Shown piece after piece: positions 23,255-34,239 of a DNA stretch of 64,000 nucleotides; position 1 is the first letter of the stretch, and each line of letters begins with the position of its first letter. The stretch lies in NCBI GenBank assembly GCA_027257055.1, contig JAPVLO010000007.1:6386001-6450000 (forward strand), given 5' to 3'. The DNA comes from Cephalopachus bancanus. Lineage: Eukaryota; Chordata; Mammalia; Primates; Tarsiidae. The notes beneath the pieces are model-generated. The model saw only the letters and a list, made by a program, of their open reading frames with translations, did no database searches and was not told where the DNA came from. A program made the position numbers and the translations under genes.

Positions 23255-24725
23255 TCAACTGACCTTTCACAAAGGCAACAAGAACATACACTGGATAAGG
23301 ACATTCTCTTCAACACATGGTGCTGGAAAAACTGGATATCCATAGAAGAACACAGATGGAGCCCTGTCTCGCATCATGGACAAAAGTCTATTCACAAAAG
23401 GAATAAAGACTTAAACATACAAGCCAAGAAGATAAAACTACTAGAAGAAAACACAGAAGAAATGCTTGACCTGGACAATATTTTTTAAAAAATAAAACAT
23501 CAAAGCAAAGGACACAAAACCAAAAATAGACAAATGAGATTATATCAAATTAAATAAAAAACTTGAACAATACAAAAAAAGTTCAATTTTAAAATCGGCA
23601 AAAAACACTGAGTAGATGTTTCTCAAAAGAAGACATAAAAATGCTCAGCATCACTAATTATCAAGGAAATATAAGTCAAAAGCACAATGAGATATCCCAG
23701 TTAGAATGACTATTATCACAAAGACAAAAAGTAACAAATGCTGATACATGTGTGGAGAAAAGGGAACACTTGGACATTGTTGGAAATGTAAGTTAGTATA
23801 GTCATGATGGAAAACAGTATAGAGGTTCCCAAAAAATTAAAAATAAAGCTACCATATGACCCAGCAATCCCATTATTGGGTATATACTCATAGAAAATAA
23901 AGTCAGTATGTCAAAAGACATCTGCACTCCCATGTTTATACAGCACTATTCACAATAGTCTGGATATAGAATCAACTAAGTCACTACTAATAGGAGTAGT
24001 GGATAAAGAAAGGTATATATACATGATGAAATACTATTCAACTATAAAAAAGAATAAACACCTGTCATTTGTAGCAATGTGGATGAATCTGGAGGACAGA
24101 TAAGTCAGACACAGAAAGACAAATATGTCTCATTTACACAGAAGTAGAGAGTAGAATAGTGGTTAGTTGCTGGTTATCAGAGACTGGAGAAGGCAGGAGG
24201 GAGGTTGGGAGCAGAAGAGATTGGTCATTGGGTCCAAGTCACAATTAGAAAGGAGGGATATCCTCTGATGTTCTACCACACAATAAGTAATAATGGTGAA
24301 CAATATTATATCATCACTGGGCATCGTGGTGCATTCTATAGCCCCAGCTACTCAGGAGGCTGAGGGAGGAGGATCACTTGAGCCTAGGAGTTCAAGGCTG
24401 CAATGAGCTATGATTGTGCCACTATACTCCAGCCTGAGTGACAAAGCAAGACCCTGTCCCTAAATAACAATAATAATTAATTGATTACCATGATTATTTT
24501 TAAAATTTAAAATAATGTTTTATAATATGATATCATATATTCCAAAATAGCTAAAAGAGAAAATTTTGAATATTCTCACCACAAAGAAATGGTAAATGAA
24601 GGAGCTGATACCTATGCTAAACACCTGGTTTGATTGTTATACAACACATACAAGTATAGAAACATCACACTCTACCCCATACATGTGTACAAGAATTGTG
24701 TGTCCATTTAAATAAATAGATACAT
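23255..24725 (+). mobile_element. Old L1M, late ORF2 to 3'UTR, split by an Alu monomer
   Basis: 'tggtgctggaaaaactggat', 'aagacttaaacatacaagcc', 'atatgacccagcaatcccat' and 'gtggagaaaagggaacact' follow L1 ORF2. The 3'UTR text continues after the monomer, with 'gttatacaacacatacaag' and 'aacatcacactctacccca'. 24312-24480 is the inserted right-arm monomer. No intact frame. Confidence 0.8.
24312..24480 (+). mobile_element. Free right Alu monomer (FRAM-like)
   Basis: Only right-arm sequence: 'agctactcaggaggctgagg', 'caaggctgcaatgagctatg', 'ccactatactccagcctgag', 'gcaagaccctgtccctaaat'. No left arm precedes it; it interrupts L1M 3'UTR text. Confidence 0.8.
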
Positions 24726-25605
24726 GGGGGACAACCTAGGAAGAGAAGGAAGGCTCTGCTGAACGGGAAGCTGCATAAGAACACAATAAGAAGTGAGTGT
24801 GTCACCAGGTGCAAGCAATCCCAAGACATCTCATTTCTCTGTAGTGAGATTCTTTGTTGTGTTGTAGCCACTCAGCAACCATTACACACCCTCCTCATCT
24901 TTGTAACTGCATCTTAATTTCTTCTGGGTGACTTGCCTCTATCCAAATGTGCTCATCTCTGTAAATCAAAGTGTCCTTCAGCCCCCAGGTGAAGAGAAGC
25001 CAGGGACCGAAGGTAAACCAGACAGACTCTCTCCTGGATATTGGAAGTGGGGAATGTGTGACTAAGAAGCAATTCAAATGTAGTTCTTCCTTCAAGGAAT
25101 ACTCACAGAGCTCCCACTCTATGACAGGCATGGCTCTAGGCACTGAGAAGCAACAGAGAAGTCCACAGACAAGACCTTCCCACGTGAACTTGATGCCTCC
25201 ATGCAGGAGGCAGGTAACAGAGAATCAAAACATGCTGCGTGTCCTCAAGTGGTGAGGAGTGTAGTGACACACACAAAGTGAGCCAGATATAAGGGGCATG
25301 ACATGACTTGATGGGGCACACTTCTAAAAGGGGTGTTGGGCCACCTCTTGGAGAGAGAGACATGCAATTCCCCCTGTCCCACAGTCCTGCCAATTCCATT
25401 TCCTGCTGAGTTTCACATGAGTCCAGCCGCTGCATCGGGGAATTGAACATTGCTGGTAAAAGGGATAGGTGGTAAGTGGCTTCAGTTTGTTGGAGCAAAG
25501 TCCCTGTCACACCCTTGCCCTAGTGGCACAAAAACAGCCACAAACAATATGTAATGGACGAGCCTGGCTCTCTTCCAATAAATCTTTATGGGGGTACCCC
25601 ATAAA
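24726..25605. other. Unassigned, with a fossil repeat near 25105-25215
   Basis: The phrase 'atgacaggcatggctctagg' with following text resembles a MIR/L2-era repeat. No gene visible. The last bases (25590-25610) form a short palindrome 'atgggggtaccccat' at the edge of the mariner relic. Confidence 0.35.
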
Positions 25606-26100
25606 ACTCAGAATTTATTTATTTTTTTAAAATGTATTTATTCTTATATGTTTAAACTTTAGTCACCTTCAAGGTACTCTCTATTGATGCAGTGCACCTA
25701 TTGAGATCCTTTTTCCGCTGCTCAAAACAGTTTTTTAATTCATCAATTTTGATGCCTTTTAGTGCTTCTGTCATTTTTGTTTTACCTCTTCCACAATGGC
25801 AAAACACTTCTCTTTTAGGAGTTTTTTCATCCAGGAAAACAAAAAAATAGTAAGTCAGGACAAGATCAGGTGAATAGGGAGGTGGGGCATAGGGGCCTTG
25901 CCGTTTTGGGTCAAAAACTGCTGAACACTCAGCACATTGTGGGAAGATGTGCTCGTAAATCACCTATCATGAAATGGGCAAATTTGTTGAAAGATTCTCC
26001 AAAGAAAATTCACTGAAGTCAAACACAGCCTCTCAGAACAACACTAGCTAGTACACTAATGCCAACTGTTCTTAAAACACTTATCTAGTGGGGGAAGTCT
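25592..26100 (-). pseudogene. Mariner-family transposase fossil, C-terminal part
   Basis: On the minus strand a 103-codon frame (25963 to 25652) contains 'PPPYSPDLV', which matches the mariner 'HPPYSPDLAPCD' motif holding the third catalytic Asp. It also has 'FEQRKKDLNRC', matching the conserved 'FEQWKKRWNRC' end. Just upstream another frame reads 'SVQQFLTQNGKAP', the preceding mariner segment, so a frameshift separates them. The third catalytic Asp is not preserved in its usual context: 'LAPCDYF' has become 'LVLTYYF'. Only the last part of the gene is left, and it is inactive. Confidence 0.8.
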
Positions 26101-26816
26101 GTACTACTAAGGATAATTTCAAGGTTTTTTGGGTCCCTCCCCCTCATATTTACAAACCAGGTGGCAAGTTGGATCCGGCCCCTATAAGTCATCCTGCCAC
26201 TTCCTTACCTAGGTCTTAGGATCATGTGCTGACTCCTGTCTTCTTTCTGGTTAGTCTTCTAACTGCAGGCTGTTCATTGTGCATAGTCCCTGCTACTCTT
26301 CAAATAAACAGCCTTCCTGCTGAACTGGGCAGAGCAACTTTCTCTGGGTGGCAACAAAGTGAACCCAGTGGGTCTTGAAGGTGCTTCTTAAATGAAGAAG
26401 AGTGCAACATGAGCCCTGAGTTATTTCACAAGCTGCACAAAGCGTGAACGATTGATGGTGTCAAGTCCTACCACTGTCTTTTGCAGGTTGTTAAGCTGGG
26501 TTTAGAAAGAGAAAGAAACCTGCCTACAGACCCCTTCAACCAATCAACCAGGACTGGGCCCCTAGTGCCTTGCATCCCTTGCGCAGGTCCTTTTAGCCAG
26601 AAATAGCAGAGGACTCAACCAACCTTAATTAAAAAGGGTTGGCTTTACCCACATAACATGAAGCCTGGGGAGGTGACTGCTGGCATCAGGGCTGGAGTCA
26701 CTACAGTCCTCCTCGGCCTTTCCTTCCTGAGTGCAAAATGGTGATCTTAGCTCCAGATACCACAAAGAGTCTCAAGCTGAATAGGAGACAGAAAGGACAG
26801 CGCCTAAAGACAGGAG
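26101..26816. other. Unassigned; possible LTR end
   Basis: 26270-26350 has 'cttcaaataaacagccttcc' followed by 'gggtggcaaca', like the R/U5 end of a plus-strand retroviral LTR, but the 5' border is unclear. The rest has no recognisable element. Confidence 0.3.
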
Positions 26817-27141
26817 CCGCTCTGTATTCATGGATTTCTCCGTTTCTGAGCTCCACCAACCAAGGATTGAAAATACTTGAAAAAAATTGCATCCGCACTA
26901 AACATGTACAGACTTTTTCTTGTTTATTCCCTAAACAATGCAGTATAACAACTGCTTCCACAGCACTTGCATGACAGTAGGTATTATAAGTCATCCAGAG
27001 ATGAGTTAAAGTATATGGGAGGATGTGCAGAGGCTATATGCAAACATCATGCCATTGTATACCAGAGACTTGAGCCTCCGCAGACGCTGGTGTCTGTAGA
27101 AGGTCTTGGAACCAACCCCCCATGGACACCAAATGTGACTG
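26817..27141 (-). mobile_element. Tigger-group non-autonomous DNA transposon
   Basis: Reads as the reverse complement of the element at 19713-20036: 'caaccaaggattgaaaatac', 'tgtacagactttttcttgt', 'ggtattataagtcatccaga', 'gtcttggaaccaacccccca', 'tggacaccaa'. This copy keeps more of the terminal palindromic half than the first one. Non-coding. Confidence 0.78.
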
Positions 27142-27335
27142 TACGTCCTTCTTTCACTCAAGGCCAAAATTTATTGAGTAACTTCCCAGAACAAGTGTGC
27201 TAGTTCTATATGGCCACTCCTAAGTGCCAACAAGTCTGAGGAAGTGAGTATTTCACTTCCTATCCTCTGAAGAGCAGACAGAAAAAGAAGAAAAAAGTTA
27301 AGAATGGGTGTAAGATTAGCCAACCTTGGTTTCCT

Positions 27336-27624
27336 TTTTTTTTTTTGAGTTGGAGTCTCACTCTGTCCCCCAGACTGGAGTGCAGTGGCCACTCCTGGCC
27401 ACTGCAGCCTCGACCTGCTGGGCTCGGCGATCCTTCCACCTCAGCCTTCCAAGTAGCTGGAATTACAGGCATGCGCTGCCATGCCTGGCTGATTTTTTTT
27501 TTTTTAATTTATTGTAGAGATGAGGTCTCGCTGCCCAGGCTGGTCTTGAACCCACGGCCTCAGGCAATCCACTCACCTCAGCCTCCTAAATGCGCGGGAT
27601 TACAGGCTAAGCCACCGAGCCAGG
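27336..27624 (-). mobile_element. Alu dimer with perfect 15-bp target-site duplication
   Basis: Poly-T, then 'gagttggagtctcactctgt', both arms in reverse, ending 'aggctaagccaccgagcca'. The flanking 'cttggtttccttttt' at 27325-27339 is repeated exactly at 27625-27639; part of the left copy merges with the poly-T. A perfect duplication and good CpG retention make this one of the youngest insertions in the window. Confidence 0.95.
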
Positions 27625-27639
27625 CTTGGTTTCCTTTTT

Positions 27640-28500
27640 ATAGCTCAAGTTAGTTGGGCAAACATAGAACTGTGGCTTGCTATAGGTGGCAGGGGATGCT
27701 GGCTCATGACACCATCCATGCATCCTTCTCACTACAGAGCATGGACTTCCAAATCCAACAGGTCTCCCATTCTTTCCCTTTGTGGAGCTTTGCAGAACCA
27801 CATATTTCTAGATCCCACCTGAAAACTATGAGACCAGAGTTCTGGAAACAGAGCTCAGGAATCTGTATCTTGATGAACTTTCATCATATTAAAAAATAAA
27901 TGAAATATGGTAAAATTCAAGCAACATGAAACATTGTCCCTCCAACTCTAGTCCTCAGACATTTATTTCCTTTCTAAGGATCCCTTTGAGACCAACTCTG
28001 CGTGGATCCTTCCAGAAGTAGTCTGTGCATGCATCAGCATGTGCGTGTGTCTCTTCAGTATTTTACGCTAACAGGAGCTGACTACACACTGCACAGCAGT
28101 TTGCTTCATCACTTAATTATCTTGGAAATTGCTCCACATCAGTGTATAGAGATTGATTTCCTTCTTTTTCATAGCTGCATAGTAGAGAATCATTCTCTTG
28201 TAAAAGTACCCCAAGTAATCGTGAGAAGCAGCCGGGTGTAGGCGGCCAGGCTGGCTGGTGCTGCCGTGGATTGAACAGCCCTTGATAGAACAGTAAGGAC
28301 AGCCCAGCAGGAGCCCTGGAATACCTGCCAGCACTGCACTAAGCCCTTGACACAGAGCCACTCATGGGCCCCTCTCCATAGCCCCACCTTCCAGAGGAGA
28401 TATTGCAGCACAGGGAGATGAAGGAACTTACCCCAAGTCACACAGCAGTGCTGTCATAGACAAGATTTCACCCTGGTAGCTTGGACTCAAGATCATCCCT
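27640..28500. other. Mostly unassigned; antisense L1M and MIR relics
   Basis: 28045-28200 resembles antisense L1M 3' end ('ttggaaattgctccacatca', 'tcatagctgcatagtaga'). 28290-28500 resembles antisense MIR ('gagatgaaggaacttacccc', 'aagtcacacagcagtgctg'). No gene seen. Confidence 0.5.
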
Positions 28501-30473
28501 TGACTCTCAGCAAGGTGTGCAGTCCCACTGAGCAGTTCTGCAGGATGGCAAATTGTCCAGAGCACTGGATCTACCGCAGAGTTAAGCAACTGTGTCTGGT
28601 GGAATTGTGAGCAGAAAACCAGGTAACCAGAAAAGGAACGAGGGGTTGGGTATAGAAATTCAGCCCCAGCCTCCTCACCCATTATCACGTGCCCACTTCC
28701 CCACTTCCTCTCCCTCAGCAGCTACAAAATCTGGTCACCAGGATCCAGCTGTTGGTGTGCTGTGTGCAAAATCAGCAAGGTTTCTGTATGGATAACTGGG
28801 GTGAGAAATCAACCAAGTGTTCAGAAGGGACAGTGCTTCAAAAGGCACGAGAAAGCAGCGCCGAGGTCTCCTCCAGGGCCAGGTATGGCATGGAACTCAC
28901 CTCTCAGTTCACCCTAGAGTCTGGCATACAGTAGGTGTTCACTGAATGCACGCAATAGAGTTTTAATTCCTTTAGATGCCAGGATTCCCCCAAAATCACC
29001 CCCAAATCATGGCTGCAGTGGTAGTTAAACTTTCCACCTGATTCTCTCTGACACTACGTTTGGCCTGCTCCATGTAGCACCACACCAGGCACAGATACGG
29101 ATGAAAAATATGTGGCCCTATTTTCAAAGAAATTCCTATCCTGTGAGGGAATCAGATGGAAACAGAATTAAGCACATGATGAGGCAGAGTGTGGTACACA
29201 TACAGAGGGTGTGAGAGCTGGACTGGTGTGAACATTTATGGACCATCTGTCTCCCACTGGACCCATGGCCTGCGGGTCACCCCCAGAGTACAGGCCTGCC
29301 TGTGCTCCTCACAGATCCATTCTAGGGCTCAGCACTGACCAAGGAAAGCTAGCTGGCAAGTACTTGCCAAATAAGCAAAGGACTATGGCTGTTGAGGGGT
29401 TGCTTCATCTCTGGATCCTCAGATTACTCTAACAAAGTCAGTCGAGCAGCTTCAACCACAACCTGAACCTCAGTCCCTGTGTCTATAAAATGGGGATAGT
29501 CGGAGTGCTTTCCTTGTGGCATTGTGGTAAGGATGCACTGGGCTGATTCATAGAAAGTGCTAGACAAAAGAGGACAAACAGGTGTGTCCAGTAGTGTTGG
29601 TCACAACTGCCTTTGTCTCCTGCATGCTGCACATGGGCAAGTTGAGGCTTGAAGGGATGGGTTCATTTCTCCACCTGTTCGTGTATTATCTAGCTCTCAA
29701 ACCTATGTCATCTGGGGCCCTGCCCATTCCTTTTTCCATAGCACCATGTTGCCTCAGCTTCCCTATCTCACTGTGCCCTGAGACCATGACAAAGCACAGC
29801 ACCAATTCTCATCCTTCAAGATGCCAGGTACAGATGCACAGAAAATCCACTCTTGTACCCGGTGCATAGTAGGTGCTTCCTCACCATGTGCACACAGCAA
29901 CAAAGCTCATTTCAGAAGCTACCTGGAACTTAATTTATTTTCCTTAACTGAATCCTGCTATCTTTCTATTTTAATTTCTTGCTCTTACTCTTTCATGGAA
30001 GTTGGAGCAGGTAAAAGAATCCATTTATACAGTTAAATAAGAACTCCATTTAATCGTGCTATCCTCTGCTGATTTTAAAGGCAGATATAAAGGATGTAGA
30101 TTTCCAAAACTCAACACTCATTTTTGAATATTGATTATGTGCCAGGTCCTGGGAATATGCAATTTCTAAAAGCTTCTCTGCTCTCAGGAATTCACAGTAA
30201 CCGACAAGGAAGAGTAAGGGAAGGCACACTTGGAGGACCCAAGTGCAGCGAGGGGAGAGTCAAGAGAGACACAAAGCACTAGAGCAGCAACAGGAATAAA
30301 ATCGTTGGTGGGGTTGGTGAAAGCCTTGAGGGCTTGACTTCTGCAGAAAAGAGCCTTGAAGGATGATCAAAAGTTTGCAATGTGACCCAAAGTGAGAAAA
30401 ACATCTCATGAAATGAAAGAGACATTTGCAAAACTCAGACTCCCAAAACCACACAGCATGCTCACGTGACCAC
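28501..30473. other. Unassigned, with L2 and MIR relics
   Basis: 28895-28965 looks like an L2 3' end ('ctggcatacagtaggtgttc', 'actgaatg'). 29440-29575 resembles sense MIR ('ctgtgtctataaaatgggga', 'aaggatgcactgggctg'). The rest is unassigned and holds only chance ORFs. Confidence 0.45.
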
Positions 30474-30490
30474 AAGAAGCCCAAGAGAGT

Positions 30491-30733
30491 GGAAGTGAGG
30501 GCGATTGGGCCGTAATGTCTGTCACTCTATTGATAGCCAGAGTTGATTCAGCTGATTCAGCTGGTTAAACGGATGTCCCCTCCCTTCCTCACTGCTCTAT
30601 GTGTACCCTTCCCAAAACTGTGTGCTTGGTGGAAGAGGACAACCTCCCTGCTAGAGGAGTACTGTTCTTTGGTCTAGGGTATATGAGTAGCTGCATTCCC
30701 TTGCTTGCTAGAATCTCCAAACAAGCTCTCAAG
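30491..30733 (+). pseudogene. RN7SK: 7SK RNA retropseudogene, 3'-truncated, with target duplication
   Basis: 7SK is the abundant RNA polymerase III transcript that holds P-TEFb inactive in the nucleus; this is a dead copy. From the first base it follows 7SK: 'ggaagtgagggcgatt', 'tgatagccagagttgattca', 'ggatgtcccctcccttcctc', 'ggaagaggacaacc', 'agggtatatgagtagctgc' and 'tccaaacaagctctcaag'. It stops near 7SK position 240 of about 330, with no A-tail. The flanks 'aagaagcccaagagag' (30474-30489) and 'aagaagccagagagag' (30731-30746) are near-identical, so this is a tailless retrocopy made by L1-type insertion. No upstream pol III promoter elements were found, so it is unlikely to be transcribed. 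Confidence 0.92.
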
Positions 30734-30746
30734 AAGCCAGAGAGAG

Positions 30747-33654
30747 ACACGGGTAAACACACCCCTACTAACTGTTTCTGTGCCTCCAGCAGGCATTACT
30801 AATCAATTGCAGCCCTTGGCCTCAGAAGCTCCTACCTGGCCTGGACATCCTTCTCAGGATGGGACTGATGGCAGCCATGCCCATAAGAATTGGACCAAGA
30901 GACTTGGAGAAGAAGCAAGGCCCAGACTGTAAAGTTAGGACAAGGGGATCATCACTGTCTTCTCAGCAAGGGGATGCTCAGCTTCATCACTGCTTTGGAC
31001 ACTCTCAGGTATCAATGGAGAGAATGAACTAAGGGGAGCTGTTAGGGTTAGGCAGAGAGCAGGTCTGAGGAGCCAGATGGTCCCAGCTGTCAGGGAAGGG
31101 GCACTGAAAGATGAGGCTGAAACCAGGAGATGGTCCTCAGGTAGTAAGGAAAGGATTTGGGGCAGGTGGGGAAGGGGAAGCTCAGGTGACAAGAAAGCCC
31201 TCAATGGAGATACCAAAGTCAAAGGAGGAGGTTGTTAAAACTGACATCACCTGGCCTTGATACTGGCAGTAGAGGCGGGATAGTGTGGCCGAGTCCAGGA
31301 GCCTGGGCACGAGCAGTGGACAGGCCTAGGGGTGTGAATCCAAACCCACCAATTCCCACCTGCATGCCCAGAATGTGTCCCTTAAGCTCGCAAGACACAA
31401 GGCAGGAGCAGAATCTGTGGTGTATGTGAGCAGAGGCTCTACAGTCAGTGCCCAACTCAAGCACCAGCCTGGTTCCATGACATTGTTAAAGCTGTCCAGC
31501 ATCCACAGGGTTGAGCAAAGGATGGGCCATTTGGTGTGAGCAGCTAATGAGAAAACCCATGAGAAGCCCCAAGGATGTGACCCATGCCACACAGCCCGTG
31601 AACAAGGAACAAGGCCTGCATCGTTAATCCCACTCTTACCACTCTGGCTTTGTCACCAGGCTTCCTCCAGGCTCCTGCTACCTGGGCACATAACCCAGTC
31701 CTCCCTGATTTGAAAACCTTGCCTCTCAACCTTGAGTTTGCTTCAGGCCAATATTAAACACTGGCAGGCATTGTTTGCCACCCAACTCGAACTCTGGCCA
31801 TGCTGGGGCATGGCCTCACAGTCTTTGCTCCCTGACCCAGCCCAGTTGAGCCAGCCCCCTCCGCCCAGCCCAGGATGTCTGCCCTCAGCTTTTAGCATGA
31901 CACTACCTGCTCAAGTCTTGGAGTTCCCACCTTTGTCATTGTTGCTGGGCATGGAATGTGGCCCGGGACACCTGGGGATACCTGCTCATACCTCCAGCCA
32001 CTGTCAATTCTGTAGACACCCAGTTCGCCCATCCCTACCCTTTAAAATCTGTCCAATTTTCTTATGATTTTTGTTCGAGCCACAGAAATATCCACTATCA
32101 CGTTTTCATGGTACCCAGAGAGCTTGCTTTATTGTCCAATAAAGCCACAGTAACAACAAAACAACTCTACCTCCATAGAACAAGCCTCTTACACAAAGAA
32201 ACATGTCAGCTTCTAATAATGCAGATGAAGTGATGCCCTCCACTGCTGTGCTCATGGCAGTCTTCCTCTGACTGGCGCCGGTTAGAGACACCTGGAAAAA
32301 CGGCAGCCTGTTCAGGAAAGCATCCTCCACTGGGTTGTATTATTTCTAAATTATTCAGTTTTGACTGGGATTCATCAAAGTCACCACATCTCTGAACCTT
32401 CTGCCCAGAGGGGACAATGTGGGTGCCTCCCATGTCTGAAAGGATGCATAAGATGGAAATCTCTGACTGCAGAAGACTCAGCTGAGCCCTGGGTACCTGC
32501 GTCTCCAATCCTTCGCTGGATGAGCCAGGCTCAGCAACTCTCTGGACCAAGAACCTGTAACATGGCCTGGGGCTCACTTCAAATGGGAAGAGAGGACAAC
32601 TGCGCATAGATGCCTACTGAGCGCTGTACTGCTGTCTTTGTTTTGTGCTTGCCGCTGACATTTAAATCCCAACTCCAAGTGTGTTCCGATACAGTCCAGG
32701 AAACCTGACTGTCAACAGCCCTTACTTTATTCCCTGATTCCTGCCTGGGTGGAGAGGCATCCTAGGTCCTTACCAACTCGGATCTGTCACCAAACACACA
32801 GCGACACTGAACACTATCGGGGTACACTCCAAGATGCCCCCAGAGAGGGATCAGAGAAGGAGGGGCCGCTTCTCCCCAGGAGACACACTGAATCTCCCAG
32901 TCCCCCACCACTTGACATGAGCCCAGGAAATCACCTGCCACGGGCAATAGGACCATGGGGGCCCACATGCCATCGGGAGCCCTGCATTCTTCAACACAGT
33001 CCTATAACTCCCCATTTCTCCATTTTGTTCCCTTTTGAGCAAGAGGTTTTTGTTTTTGTTTTCTTAGGAAACAGAATGAAATAAGAAAATACTAAGCTAA
33101 AACCTAAATTATGTCTTCTCTCTTGAAATACAGTCACTGGATGCACATTGGTGGACGTTCTCAAAGACTTATTTTCAAAGGGTGAATTTCTGAAGATTTC
33201 AAAAGAGATGGCCAAAAATAATCTTTTCTTTTTTCCTTCTGAAGAAGAGTGGATCACAAAGTTATCTGAGTTTTACAGCCAGGAAGGTGAGGACACGTAG
33301 ATTTGGGCCGTCTCAGCATAAACATGAAATGCCGCAGCTCGCTTGTGTGCAGCTTAATTTCTTTTTGTTTTATAATTACAATTCTTTCCCTGTACTTGAG
33401 TGACAGGAGAGTGAGGCAACACCGCCATCTGTAGGAGAAAGTTTGCAGCCCAGGCAGGGCGCCACAACCCTGGGGCTCACCCCCATGGGCATTTGGAATT
33501 CAGAGGACCTGGTGCCCCACCCCGGTGCCCACCATTGTCCACCTTCTCGCCATCCCCCACACACACACCTCTCCTTGAAAGACCCAAATGCACAACTCAG
33601 TCGTCTAAAGAATAAATGGTTGCGATCATGCTGGAAGAAGAGTTAGCAAGATCT
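30747..33654. other. Unassigned GC-moderate sequence
   Basis: Nearly 3 kb without a recognised repeat family except faint MIR-like phrases near 32390-32460. Several ORFs of 60-130 codons on both strands overlap one another and show no domain. I cannot point to a convincing exon, but this is one of the least repeat-rich parts of the window. Confidence 0.4.
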
Positions 33655-34215
33655 ATCAGGTTTCAAATCACCCATTCCCTTTAATCTAGCAATTATTCCA
33701 ATTCTCGGGGTTTACCCTGTATAAATATTAGCTCGTGTATAGAGATAAAAGTCCGAGAGATATTGCTCATTGCAGCTTACACTTGGTAGTGAACTACAAA
33801 GCCATCTAAACACTTATTAATAGGGACTGGTTAAGTAAATGAGGGTCTTCCGTGGCACAGAAGCTGGTGCAAACTTTACCAAGAACAAGAGAGTTATGCA
33901 CGAAAGAAAGCAGGATGGTTTTTCCACAGTAACATGTCAAGCTACAAAAGCAAGTTGGCCACCGTTATGCAGAATGTGTTCTTTTTTGTAAAGATATATG
34001 TTCACTAAAGTGCATTGCTTAAAAAGGAACAGTTCGCATACACAGAGGCAGCATCTGGAAGTGTATATCTCTTCCCACTGTGATGTTCAGCGACCATCCT
34101 GGGGAAGGGAGATGATGAAGGAATCTCACCCTCTACTCTGCACATTTTTGTATTATTTTAATTGCGTTGCGAGCTTGCACTAGTATTGGTTTTATTATAC
34201 ATGTTGCATGAGGAC
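33655..34215 (+). mobile_element. Old L1ME/MC-type 3' end
   Basis: 'ttaatctagcaattattcca', 'ttgctcattgcagcttaca', 'ttaatagggactggttaagt', 'ttcttttttgtaaagatata' and 'tttgtattattttaattgcg' keep the order of an old L1 ORF2 end and 3'UTR. Decayed; no frame. Confidence 0.65.
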
Positions 34216-34239
34216 ACTCTCAAGTCATCCTCACAGTGT

